A stretch of DNA of 20,655 bases from Fusibacter_D sp033549245 (GTDB lineage: Bacteria > Bacillota > Clostridia > Peptostreptococcales > Acidaminobacteraceae): assembly GCA_033549245.1 (NCBI GenBank), contig JAWSUW010000053.1, positions 1 to 20,655 of the forward strand, in the 5' to 3' direction. The translations under genes and the position numbers were made by a program. Below are positions 1-6,747 of the stretch, piece after piece. Every line of letters starts with the position of its first letter. The first letter of the stretch is position 1. The notes beneath the pieces were generated by a model that was not told where the DNA came from, did no database searches, and saw nothing but the letters and a program-made list of their open reading frames with translations.

Positions 1-1
1 G

Positions 2-106
2 GGGCAAACCTTGAATGAAAGTATTCGATTGGCGAAACTGTATTTGACAGAAGGGCTAAGATATCCTGTGCTCTTTGGATCAGGATATGGAGGAATAAGA
101 AAGTAG
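2..106 (+). CDS. thiD: C-terminal end of probable hydroxymethylpyrimidine / phosphomethylpyrimidine kinase (ThiD), truncated by window edge
   Basis: An open frame enters from the left edge and stops at TAG 104-106, giving 34 residues. The stretch around LNESIRLAKLYLTEGLR resembles the last helix of ThiD, where 'EEAVRRAKEYVTEAI' is typical, followed by a short glycine-rich tail. ThiD phosphorylates hydroxymethylpyrimidine twice for thiamine synthesis. The call leans on position: thiM and thiE follow directly, and thiD-thiM-thiE is a common operon order. The tail is too short for certainty; another ribokinase-fold kinase end would look similar. Confidence 0.6.
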   Translation, partial: GQTLNESIRLAKLYLTEGLRYPVLFGSGYGGIRK

Positions 107-113
107 GTGAAAC

Positions 114-857
114 TTGGCAATAATTCACATTATCAACAATGAGGTATCAAGAGCATTTGTTGCTGACGGTGTTTTGGCATATGGAGGTTCACCCATGATG
201 TCGGAGAATCATATGGAGTTTGATGCCATTCATAAGCATTCAAGTGCACTTGTGATCAACCTTGGGATGATCACTCCTGAGAAAAAGACTTTAATGTTCA
301 AAGCCTGTCAAAGTGCTGTCAAATATGGTATTCCAATTGGTGTGGATCCTGTAGGCATTCATATTTCACCATGGCGTCTTGAAGTCTTTCGCGAAATTAT
401 GTCCACATTTAAAATCGCATTTGTCAAAGGCAATCAAGATGAAGTTTATTGCGGAATCTTTGGGTTATACGACGGGGGAAACAAATCACTTGAAGCGGAG
501 CAACACTTTGATCTAGAGTTGTTCAGTTCAAAGCTTCTTGATAGCAAAGTAGTATGGCTGATTACTGGCGAGAAGGACTATGTTATCGGTAGAGGCCGAT
601 CTGAGGACATAACCGGTGGCACTCCAGACCTTAGAAAAATCTCAGGAGCAGGGTGTCTGCTCAGTGCTTTGGTGGCGGTGAATCTATCCAAAGGTCAGAG
701 CGTTTTTGATGCAGCGGTCAAGGCGAGTTGTGATCTAAAGAAATCATCAGAAAGCTTTATAGACGGAGGTACTGGAACTTTGAAAATAAAAATTATTGAT
801 CAATTGGGTAAGACGGGGGATTCAAATGTCTATGATAATGTATTTGATAACGGGTGA
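114..857 (+). CDS. thiM: Hydroxyethylthiazole kinase (ThiM)
   Basis: Phosphorylates 4-methyl-5-(2-hydroxyethyl)thiazole with ATP, the thiazole salvage step of thiamine synthesis, in the cytoplasm. Visible family motifs in this 247-residue protein: the substrate-side GGSPMMSE loop (24-31), DPVG (78-81), KGNQDE (105-110, the family's 'RGN.SEI'), TGEKDYV (151-157) and the anion-hole motif SGAGC with the catalytic-site Cys at 181. The start is TTG at 114: a TGA at 108-110 in the same frame excludes anything upstream, and AGGTG at 105-109 lies very close to it. The usual 10-15 residue N-terminal extension of the family is absent. It follows thiD by 7 bases, and its end overlaps thiE by 32 bases, so the three are co-transcribed. 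Confidence 0.9.
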   Translation: MAIIHIINNEVSRAFVADGVLAYGGSPMMSENHMEFDAIHKHSSALVINLGMITPEKKTLMFKACQSAVKYGIPIGVDPVGIHISPWRLEVFREIMSTFKIAFVKGNQDEVYCGIFGLYDGGNKSLEAEQHFDLELFSSKLLDSKVVWLITGEKDYVIGRGRSEDITGGTPDLRKISGAGCLLSALVAVNLSKGQSVFDAAVKASCDLKKSSESFIDGGTGTLKIKIIDQLGKTGDSNVYDNVFDNG

Positions 858-1425
858 ATTACCGATTTCGAGACAACTCAAAATACTCAAACGGCTAATG
901 CCTCTTGGAATTGATTATTTACAGTACCGGAACAAAGCGGCAGATCAAAAGACGGCATATAATGAAGCCTTGCAGTATAAAGTCCTATGTGATTTATATG
1001 GTACACGCTTTATTATCAATGACTGCATTGAAGTGGCAAAAGCAGTGAATGCTTCGGGAGTTCACTTAGGGGAGAAGGATGTATCCATTGAAACGGCCCT
1101 TGAAACACTGGGTCATACAAGAATAGTCGGTAGAACAGCAAAAACAGTGGAACAGGCAAAACTTGCTGAATTTTTGGGAGCTCATTATATCGGAGTGGGT
1201 GCATTTTACCCATCAAAAACAAAAAAAGAAGCATTGCCGATGACTAAGACAACACTAATTGAAATAAGAGAAGCAGTTACGCTACCTATTTTTGCAATAG
1301 GTGGGCTAACACCTGACAACATAACTCGTGATATCATAGATTACGTAGATGGCTTCGCTTTTTCGAATGCCATCTGGTATGCAGAACGTCCTGAAGAGGT
1401 GTTGCAAAGTTTTAAAATGTTTTAA
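826..1425 (+). CDS. thiE: Thiamine-phosphate synthase (ThiE)
   Basis: Joins hydroxymethylpyrimidine diphosphate and hydroxyethylthiazole phosphate to thiamine phosphate, the step that consumes the products of the two preceding genes. TIM-barrel family motifs in 199 residues: YLQYRNK (31-37, usual LQLREK), FIINDCIEVAKAVNASGVHLGEKD (62-85 region; N65-D66 and D85 are diphosphate/Mg ligands in the family), AEFLGAHYIGVGAFYPSKTK (114-133) and the phosphate-binding IFAIGGLTPDN (155-165). ATG 826 is preferred because GGGGGA at 815-820 sits five bases before it; an in-frame ATG at 796 lacks such a site. 'GRTAKT' stands where many homologues have 'GxSTHT', a mild divergence. The 3' end overlaps the convergent phosphoesterase gene by 14 bases. 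Confidence 0.88.
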   Translation: MSMIMYLITGELPISRQLKILKRLMPLGIDYLQYRNKAADQKTAYNEALQYKVLCDLYGTRFIINDCIEVAKAVNASGVHLGEKDVSIETALETLGHTRIVGRTAKTVEQAKLAEFLGAHYIGVGAFYPSKTKKEALPMTKTTLIEIREAVTLPIFAIGGLTPDNITRDIIDYVDGFAFSNAIWYAERPEEVLQSFKMF

Positions 1426-2071
1426 ACGTTTTTTTTTGACGAAAGGAATCCGTAGAGTAAGGATATTCAATTGTAGTGATTTGAATCGGATTTCCCCTAA
1501 ACACATAGATGTGTTCAAGACCGTTGAGTAGCCATTTATCATCAAGTGCTATACTATTTTGTGTCATATCGTGGCCAAAAAGATAGTAGTCCGCCTTAAC
1601 GTCTTCCATATCCTTAAATTCATGGGCGACATAAAATAGACCGAGCTCGGTTTCAATCAGACTGGGATGATCAATGATCTCAGCATCGGGAAAGTTTTTC
1701 TCAACAGTAGAACGGTCGTCGTGGTTGCCAATGACAAAGTAGAATTTCGTATTCTGAAAAGAAGCCATCAATTTGGAAAAATGAGCAATCTTCTTTTCAT
1801 AAAGATCAATTTTTTTTGGTGAACGCTCCAATTTGATGTCATCACAAAGATCTCCTGTGTGTATGACATAGTCTGGGTTCACAGCTTCAATCAGCCGCTT
1901 GAGCTCTTTGTAGATTTGACTTGGTGTATCAGTCAAATGAATGAGTTTTATGGAATCAGGATCTTTGAGTTCGGATGGGATGATTATTTTTTCAAGGATT
2001 CTATGCAATATTCTGATATGATCACCACCTTTAGAGTTGTAATACCCAATTGAGGATTTTTTAATTTTCAC
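1412..2071 (-). CDS. Calcineurin-like metallophosphoesterase
   Basis: A 219-residue cytoplasmic phosphoesterase of the YfcE/MJ0936-like fold; substrate unknown. Metal-site blocks in order: HLTDTP (45-50), HTGDLCDD (71-78), GNHD (115-118), VAH (148-150) and FGHD (165-168). The first block normally reads D-x-H; here the His is Pro50, so one metal ligand is missing or supplied elsewhere. The frame starts at GTG 2071-2069, which overlaps the permease stop (GTGA), implying translational coupling, but there is no good ribosome binding site before it. An internal TTG start about 21 codons later, preceded at some distance by AAAGGTGGTG, is possible and would remove a poorly conserved N terminus. It is the third gene of the ABC operon; no functional link is evident. 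Confidence 0.75.
   Translation of the reverse strand: MKIKKSSIGYYNSKGGDHIRILHRILEKIIIPSELKDPDSIKLIHLTDTPSQIYKELKRLIEAVNPDYVIHTGDLCDDIKLERSPKKIDLYEKKIAHFSKLMASFQNTKFYFVIGNHDDRSTVEKNFPDAEIIDHPSLIETELGLFYVAHEFKDMEDVKADYYLFGHDMTQNSIALDDKWLLNGLEHIYVFRGNPIQITTIEYPYSTDSFRQKKTFKTF
1414..1437 (+). terminator. Weak AT-rich terminator candidate at the end of thiE
   Basis: AAAATG (1414-1419) can pair with CGTTTT (1427-1432) through one G-T wobble, with a 7-base loop and a run of nine T at 1429-1437. The stem is short and AT-rich and lies inside the coding ends of both convergent genes, so termination here would be inefficient. Confidence 0.3.
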
Positions 2072-3273
2072 GAAGGGAACATCACTTTCTCTTTATGCAT
2101 CAGATTCCTTGCTAGACTGAGAAGAATTATTGTGACGACTGATGATGTGGCAAAAGAGATCATTACTTTCCCAAAATCACCATCTCCTAAAAGAACCTGT
2201 TGCATGTTGATCATATTATTGTAGATTGGTATGAAATAATTCACCTCACTCACAGTACCCGATCCAAACATATTCATAAAACCAGCGATCATGACCACCA
2301 TGTATGCTGGAGTGATATAGGCACCTGCTTCTTTAAGGGAATTGGCGATCATGGAAAGTACAGAAATGATTGTGACATACATTCCGACCAATCCGATCAT
2401 GCTGATGAAAAACATTAGAAAATCAACTCCACCTAGCGACAGTTGAGACATTTCAAAAGCACCGCTCGCAGATAAGAAATTTGCGGAAAATGGAATTGAA
2501 ATCAGTACACCGACAAAAGAGGAGATCATTGAGATCAATGCGACCACTGACAAACTGATGACCTTTCCACCGATGATCACACCTCGGTCGACTGGAGTCA
2601 ATAGCATCGTTGCAATTGTTCCTCGTTCCTTTTCTCCGGCAATTGAATCCATTCCGATGCCCATGGCACCTGCAAAGATGAAAATGGAGACCAACATAGG
2701 TACCAAGTTGGCGATTCCTCGGTCAATCCCTTGATTTTCCTCTGGTATATCAATGCTGGAAGTGACCAAATCGTAAACTTGCAAATATGAAGCATCGCCT
2801 ATTCGTTCCGCCAATACATTTTGACGGTATTTTTCCAGGAGCGATCCCATTTTATAGTTCGCGCTTATGGATTGATCGTTTTTTGGAGAATATGCGCCTT
2901 CAATATAAGGCAATTGCCCCGACTCAAATGCTGATAGTTTGTCCTCGAATTCCGGGTCAAAATAGAGATAATAATCATATTCTTCATCCAAAATCAATTG
3001 CTGAGCTGTTTCTTTATCAAAACCTCCAGAAATGAACTCAATGGAATCATCATCATCTATCATATTGATTATTGCCAGCGGAACATCAGAACCGATGACT
3101 CTGGAGACATGGGATTCGATATCGTCTTGTGATCGCTGAATCATATAGCCCATCATAGAATAAATCAGTGCGATACTGAGCATTGGTAAAATAAAACTTG
3201 TTATGACCAATCTTCTGTCTGTGAAGACTCTTCGGAGTTCCTTCTTTGTGATGATCATCAAGGATTTAAACAT
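2068..3273 (-). CDS. ABC-2 type exporter permease, NatB-like
   Basis: Membrane subunit of an ABC exporter, probably for Na+ or a small toxic compound by family resemblance. In 401 residues: cytoplasmic N-terminal KKELRRVFTDRR, first membrane helix at about 22-44, a large extracytoplasmic domain (about 45-200), then five or so further membrane helices. The cytoplasmic block SIAGEKERGTIATMLLTP is the NatB/YhaP coupling-helix signature (usual 'ERERGTLEALLLTP'). ATG 3273 is chosen over the longer frame because AGGAGGTG lies just upstream of it. The start overlaps the ATPase stop by 8 bases, so ATPase and permease are made as a pair. The exported substrate cannot be read from the sequence. Confidence 0.85.
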   Translation of the reverse strand: MFKSLMIITKKELRRVFTDRRLVITSFILPMLSIALIYSMMGYMIQRSQDDIESHVSRVIGSDVPLAIINMIDDDDSIEFISGGFDKETAQQLILDEEYDYYLYFDPEFEDKLSAFESGQLPYIEGAYSPKNDQSISANYKMGSLLEKYRQNVLAERIGDASYLQVYDLVTSSIDIPEENQGIDRGIANLVPMLVSIFIFAGAMGIGMDSIAGEKERGTIATMLLTPVDRGVIIGGKVISLSVVALISMISSFVGVLISIPFSANFLSASGAFEMSQLSLGGVDFLMFFISMIGLVGMYVTIISVLSMIANSLKEAGAYITPAYMVVMIAGFMNMFGSGTVSEVNYFIPIYNNMINMQQVLLGDGDFGKVMISFATSSVVTIILLSLARNLMHKEKVMFPS

Positions 3274-4045
3274 TGTAGACACCTCCTGATTTGTTGTATA
3301 ATTTGAAGAAGGCGTCATCCAGATTGTCTTGCCCTGTCAGTGAGTAAATCTCATCCAGTGTACCCATTGCTTTGATCTCTCCATCCATTATAATTGCAAT
3401 TCGATCACAGAGCCTCTCGGCCACATGCATCATATGTGTGGATATAATGACTGTTTTACCTTCATCTTTCAGATGCTGGAGATAATCCGTCACTGCACGT
3501 GCTGTTATGATATCGAGACCATTTGTGGGCTCGTCAAATATAATGACATTCGGATCATGAATCAAACTGACCACAATCGATAATTTTTGCTTCATTCCTG
3601 TGGATAGGTCTGAAATTTTCGTGTGTCTGAAAGGGGTGACCCCGAAATAATCAAAGAGATTGTTCATACGTTCATCAATTAGATCATCGCGCATATCGTG
3701 GAGTCTCCCGAAAAAACGGGTGGTATACTCTGGTGTGAAATGGGTGTCGAGCTTGAGTTCATTTGTTAGAAAGGCAAGTTCACGTCTTACGGATTCGCCT
3801 TCAGTATGACCCTCGAAGCCGTTGACGTTGATAGTACCTTCAGTGGGCTCGATGAGTGTGGCAAGACATCTCAATGTGGTTGTTTTTCCGGCTCCGTTGG
3901 GACCAAGTAAACCGAAAATCTCGTTATCGTTCACTTGGAAACTGATGTTCTTAACGGCTGTTTTGAAATTTACTTTATCTCCGTTGGCAATCATTTGCTT
4001 CTTTGAGAGCTTGAAAGTCTTTTTGAGATTGCTGATTTGTATCAT
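3266..4045 (-). CDS. ABC transporter ATP-binding protein, NatA-like
   Basis: ATPase partner of the NatB-like permease encoded next. In 259 residues: Walker A GPNGAGKT (48-55), a NatA-type segment FLTNELKLDTHFTPEY (92-107) in place of a classic Q-loop glutamine, the signature LSTGMKQKLS (147-156), Walker B VIIFDEP (167-173), D-loop NGLD and the switch His at 204 (ISTHMMH). No membrane segments. ATG 4045 has AGGAGG seven bases upstream. It is the first gene of a leftward three-gene operon with a candidate promoter and operator just upstream. Confidence 0.92.
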   Translation of the reverse strand: MIQISNLKKTFKLSKKQMIANGDKVNFKTAVKNISFQVNDNEIFGLLGPNGAGKTTTLRCLATLIEPTEGTINVNGFEGHTEGESVRRELAFLTNELKLDTHFTPEYTTRFFGRLHDMRDDLIDERMNNLFDYFGVTPFRHTKISDLSTGMKQKLSIVVSLIHDPNVIIFDEPTNGLDIITARAVTDYLQHLKDEGKTVIISTHMMHVAERLCDRIAIIMDGEIKAMGTLDEIYSLTGQDNLDDAFFKLYNKSGGVYNV

Positions 4046-4077
4046 GATTTCCTCCTATATGAAATACATATGTACTG

Positions 4078-4107
4078 AGAATACATTAACACGTATTCAT
4101 GAAACAA
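4078..4107 (-). promoter_or_regulatory. Candidate promoter of the NatAB-like operon
   Basis: Read on the - strand: TTGTTT (4107-4102), an 18-base spacer, TATTCT (4083-4078), then a leader of about 25 bases before the ATPase start. The match to the sigma-A consensus is moderate. Confidence 0.45.
4079..4098. promoter_or_regulatory. Inverted repeat GAATAC-N8-GTATTC, possible operator
   Basis: Perfect 6-bp arms at 4079-4084 and 4093-4098 cover the candidate -10 element and part of the spacer of the ABC operon promoter. This is where a repressor of an efflux operon would be expected to bind. No regulator gene lies in the window next to it. Confidence 0.4.
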
Positions 4108-4155
4108 GGCTTATTAAAACCTTAAATTCTTATTAAATTACAAAAGGAGCACGGA

Positions 4156-5037
4156 ATGATTAATTATTTTATCAAATTAAAAACTTATTTGTCAAAGATC
4201 GACGTCGCCGATATAAAAGCACTTGAGGAAAGATGTGGCGAGTTTGACCCTGTGACATTTAAACTGGAGCTCGAATACAAAACTGCGGACATCCTTGAGA
4301 CTTCAGAACCTCTTATGGAAATAAACGAATTCATGTACTATGAAGACAAGAGGCTTATCGGGTACTTGGGGATTGGAAGCTTCGGGGGATCAACACCTGA
4401 ACTGAATGGAATGGTCGACCCTGAATACAGGAGAAAGGGAATCTTTGGGGAGCTCATGAGGCTTGCGATAGACGAATGTCGCAGACGCAAGATGAGCAGT
4501 ATGCTGCTTTTGAGCGATCGCAATTCTATTTCTGGTCAAGTATTCATAAAATCAATGGGTGCCAGCTTTCATCACACTGAGTTTGAGATGCACATCCGTT
4601 CACTTGAATATGAGATTTCTTCAACAGGGATTTTTCTAAGAAAAGCGACTAATTCTGATGCAGATGAGGTCGCAAGACAAAATGTGATTTATTTTGACGG
4701 TTCTGATGAGGAGCATAATATGATTATGCCCGAAACAGAAGAAAAGAGAGGTATGAGAATTTATATCGCTGAATATGAAGGAAATATTGTCGGTAAAACA
4801 CACCTCCAAGTGATTGGAGATGAAGGCAGTATATTTGGACTCGGAATTTTGCCGGAGTACAGAGGACTTGGACTCGGAAGAAAACTATTGCTCGAATCCA
4901 TAAGACAACTTAGTGAATTGAATGCATCCAGCATCATGCTTCAAGTTGAGTCAGAGAATTCAAATGCACTCAATCTTTACAAATCCTGTGGTTTCGAAGA
5001 AACTTCAGTGATGGATTATTATAAGCTCGAATTGTAA
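4156..5037 (+). CDS. Tandem-domain GNAT family N-acetyltransferase
   Basis: Transfers an acyl group from acyl-CoA to an amine; substrate unknown. Two GNAT domains in 293 residues, an arrangement like MshD. The N-terminal domain (about 1-150) has VDPEYRRKGIFGEL (88-100) as its CoA-binding motif A, degenerate because the third glycine of RxxGxG is Phe. The C-terminal domain (about 158-293) has a full motif LPEYRGLGLGRKLL (232-245) and the motif B segment NALNLYKSCGFEE (270-282). Catalysis therefore probably rests with the second domain. The start has AAAGGAG at 4142-4148. The gene is divergent from the ABC operon and followed by hemerythrin after 72 bases that contain a separate promoter. Confidence 0.85.
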   Translation: MINYFIKLKTYLSKIDVADIKALEERCGEFDPVTFKLELEYKTADILETSEPLMEINEFMYYEDKRLIGYLGIGSFGGSTPELNGMVDPEYRRKGIFGELMRLAIDECRRRKMSSMLLLSDRNSISGQVFIKSMGASFHHTEFEMHIRSLEYEISSTGIFLRKATNSDADEVARQNVIYFDGSDEEHNMIMPETEEKRGMRIYIAEYEGNIVGKTHLQVIGDEGSIFGLGILPEYRGLGLGRKLLLESIRQLSELNASSIMLQVESENSNALNLYKSCGFEETSVMDYYKLEL

Positions 5038-5046
5038 TTCTTAAGC

Positions 5047-5075
5047 TTGACTTAACTTACATCTAGAATTATTAT
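5047..5075 (+). promoter_or_regulatory. Sigma-A type promoter of the bacteriohemerythrin gene
   Basis: TTGACT (5047-5052), 17-base spacer, TATTAT (5070-5075). This places the transcript start near 5082 and leaves a leader of about 28 bases containing the AAGGAG site before ATG 5110. Confidence 0.6.
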
Positions 5076-5109
5076 TGGTATAGACTACATTTGAGAAGGA
5101 GTACATATA

Positions 5110-5526
5110 ATGATTAAGTGGGACGCACAATACGAACTTGGAATCTCTGCAATCGACGAACAACATAAGGAACTTATTAAAATCACTGGAAGATTGTCGG
5201 ATTTACTCACAAATGCGATTGAGGGAGATGATATTTATGATGAGATGGTGACAATCATAGAAGATGTCACTGATTATACTGTTTATCATTTCCAATTTGA
5301 AGAAGAGCTATTCAACAAATTTGATTATGAGTATAAGGATTCCCACATAGCTGAACACAATAAGTTGATTGAAGAAATCAGAAGTCTTGATTTGAGGGCT
5401 GTTGACGAGGACCAAGTGGTTTACGGCAAAAAGATTCTTAAATTTTTGATCACTTGGGTATTCAAACATATCACTGGATCTGATTTTCTGTATAAAAATC
5501 TGTTTATTGAAAAAGGAATCGTTTAA
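5110..5526 (+). CDS. Bacteriohemerythrin
   Basis: Binds O2 at a non-heme di-iron site; in anaerobes such single-domain proteins are thought to store, carry or scavenge oxygen. All seven expected ligands can be placed in the 138-residue protein: H19 (DEQH), H60 and E64 (HxxxE), H79 and H83 (HIAEH), H120 and D125 (HxxxxD). The N-terminal W-D-A-Q-Y-E-L-G-I-xx-I-D-E-Q-H run is the classic family opening. The length is typical and there is no fused signalling domain. AAGGAG lies upstream of ATG 5110. It has its own promoter and a hairpin terminator behind it, so it is probably a single-gene unit. Confidence 0.93.
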   Translation: MIKWDAQYELGISAIDEQHKELIKITGRLSDLLTNAIEGDDIYDEMVTIIEDVTDYTVYHFQFEEELFNKFDYEYKDSHIAEHNKLIEEIRSLDLRAVDEDQVVYGKKILKFLITWVFKHITGSDFLYKNLFIEKGIV

Positions 5527-5540
5527 AAATGCTTGGAATT

Positions 5541-5587
5541 TACCAAAAAAGCCGTCAGTCCTAGATTGACGGCTTTAAATTTTGGTA
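5541..5587 (+). terminator. Hairpin terminator after bacteriohemerythrin
   Basis: Perfect 10-bp stem AAAGCCGTCA (5548-5557) with TGACGGCTTT (5567-5576) around a 9-base loop. An outer pair, TACCAAAA (5541-5548) with TTTTGGTA (5580-5587), extends it. The T-rich right flank is interrupted by AAA, so strength is uncertain. The structure is nearly symmetrical. Confidence 0.75.
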
Positions 5588-5591
5588 TAAA
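5583..5591 (+). promoter_or_regulatory. Extended -10 promoter candidate for the polyphosphate operon
   Basis: TG at 5583-5584, one base, then TATAAA at 5586-5591 forms an extended -10 element 21 bases before the ROK kinase start. A TTGACG at 5566-5571 is too close (14 bases) to act as a normal -35. The element overlaps the outer arm of the preceding terminator. Confidence 0.4.
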
Positions 5592-5612
5592 TCGATTATG
5601 TGGAGGTGCATA

Positions 5613-6554
5613 ATGAAAAATTATATCGGGCTGGATATCGGTGGTACAAAAATTCTTGGTGTTCTTTACGATGAGAAGGGCAATGAGATTTCAAAAAGCA
5701 AGAAAAAGACCAAAGCATCCGAGGGCATTGAGATGGTAATAGAGCAAATTGTCAAAGTCATCGACGATCTTATAGAAGACAATAAAGTGGAACTCGCAGG
5801 AATTGGTGCTGGAATTCCAGGCCTCGTTACCGATGAGGGCATCATAACTTTTTCCCCCAATATTCCACTTAGGGATTTCAACCTCAGAAAAGTATTGAAC
5901 AAAAAATATGATGTTCCAGTGGTGATTGGAAATGACGTCAATGTAGCAATGTTTGGAGAATTCAAATATCTGAATAGAAGTGATTTGAAACATGTACTGG
6001 GTCTTTTCGTCGGTACCGGAGTAGGAGGAGCTATTATCATAGATGGTAAACTCTATCAAGGACAAGGTGCGGCCGCGGAATTTGGACACATGGTTGTAAA
6101 CTCTGATGGTGTTTTCTGTGGATGTGGTTCGCAAGGATGTCTTGAAGCATATGCCTCGAAATGGGCTATTCAGGAATTTTTACGTTCTCAAATCAAGAAA
6201 GGGCGAAATTCAACTCTGAGGGATATGCTTGAAACCGGCTATGTCATAAAGAGCTCTGCCATTGAAAAGGCATATTCTGAGGGAGACGAAATCACAGTTG
6301 AGGCCATAGACCGAGCTATCAGATATCTGGGGATCGCTCTTGGCAGTTTAATCAATCTTTTCAATCCACAAATGATTATTCTCGGTGGTGGCATGATGGA
6401 ATCCATGGGTAAGACGCTATTGTCTAAGCTTATAGAAGAATCGGAACTGCATGCAATGCCAGGTCTTATGAAAACGGTCGAATTCAAGTTATCCGAACTC
6501 GGTGACGATGCTGGAGTATACGGAGCTTATCAATTAATTATCAACAATAAATGA
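5613..6554 (+). CDS. ROK family sugar kinase (glucokinase-like)
   Basis: Phosphorylates a hexose, probably glucose, in the cytoplasm. In 313 residues: phosphate-1 motif LDIGGTK (7-13), catalytic-base GNDVN (106-110, Asp108), phosphate-2 VGTGVGG (133-139), sugar- and zinc-binding EFGH (156-159), zinc motif CGCGSQGCLE (169-178, Cys 169/171/176) and the adenosine-side ILGGG. There is no N-terminal helix-turn-helix, so this is a kinase and not a ROK repressor. GGAGGTG at 5602-5608 fixes the start at ATG 5613. It is the first gene of an operon with ppx and ppk, and some ROK kinases use polyphosphate as phosphoryl donor. The motifs here look like ordinary ATP enzymes, so that remains a hypothesis. 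The exact sugar is not certain. Confidence 0.88.
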   Translation: MKNYIGLDIGGTKILGVLYDEKGNEISKSKKKTKASEGIEMVIEQIVKVIDDLIEDNKVELAGIGAGIPGLVTDEGIITFSPNIPLRDFNLRKVLNKKYDVPVVIGNDVNVAMFGEFKYLNRSDLKHVLGLFVGTGVGGAIIIDGKLYQGQGAAAEFGHMVVNSDGVFCGCGSQGCLEAYASKWAIQEFLRSQIKKGRNSTLRDMLETGYVIKSSAIEKAYSEGDEITVEAIDRAIRYLGIALGSLINLFNPQMIILGGGMMESMGKTLLSKLIEESELHAMPGLMKTVEFKLSELGDDAGVYGAYQLIINNK

Positions 6555-6569
6555 ATTTTGGAGGATATA

Positions 6570-6743
6570 ATGTCAAAAAAACTATGCAAACTCGTTAAGG
6601 ATGATATCTTGGAAGATGATTTCAAGACCTATGTCAAATATGTCAGAAAACCTCATTATGTCTGCAAAAAGTGTGGCAGAGTCGCGGCAGATGAGGATAT
6701 GCTTTGCAAACCGCAAAAAATAAAAGAAAAAGATAAGGAATGA
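6570..6743 (+). CDS. Small four-cysteine protein, probable zinc ribbon
   Basis: A 57-residue basic protein of unknown function. It contains Cys6, Cys32-x-x-Cys35 followed by GRVA, and Cys46 followed by KP; the C-x-x-C-G knuckle plus two more Cys would suit one Zn or Fe ion. The rest is rich in Lys, Asp and Glu. GGAGG at 6560-6564 supports ATG 6570 over the ATG at 6558. The gene sits 15 bases after the ROK kinase and 4 bases before ppx, so it is an operon member and not a chance frame. A role in binding or regulating the polyphosphate enzymes is a guess from position only. Confidence 0.7.
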   Translation: MSKKLCKLVKDDILEDDFKTYVKYVRKPHYVCKKCGRVAADEDMLCKPQKIKEKDKE

Positions 6744-6747
6744 TATT

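Noticed and set aside
5613..6554. ROK kinase as a proven polyphosphate glucokinase
   Set aside because: The operon makes it tempting, but the visible motifs are those of ordinary ATP-dependent ROK kinases and I see no polyphosphate-specific feature. Kept only as a hypothesis.
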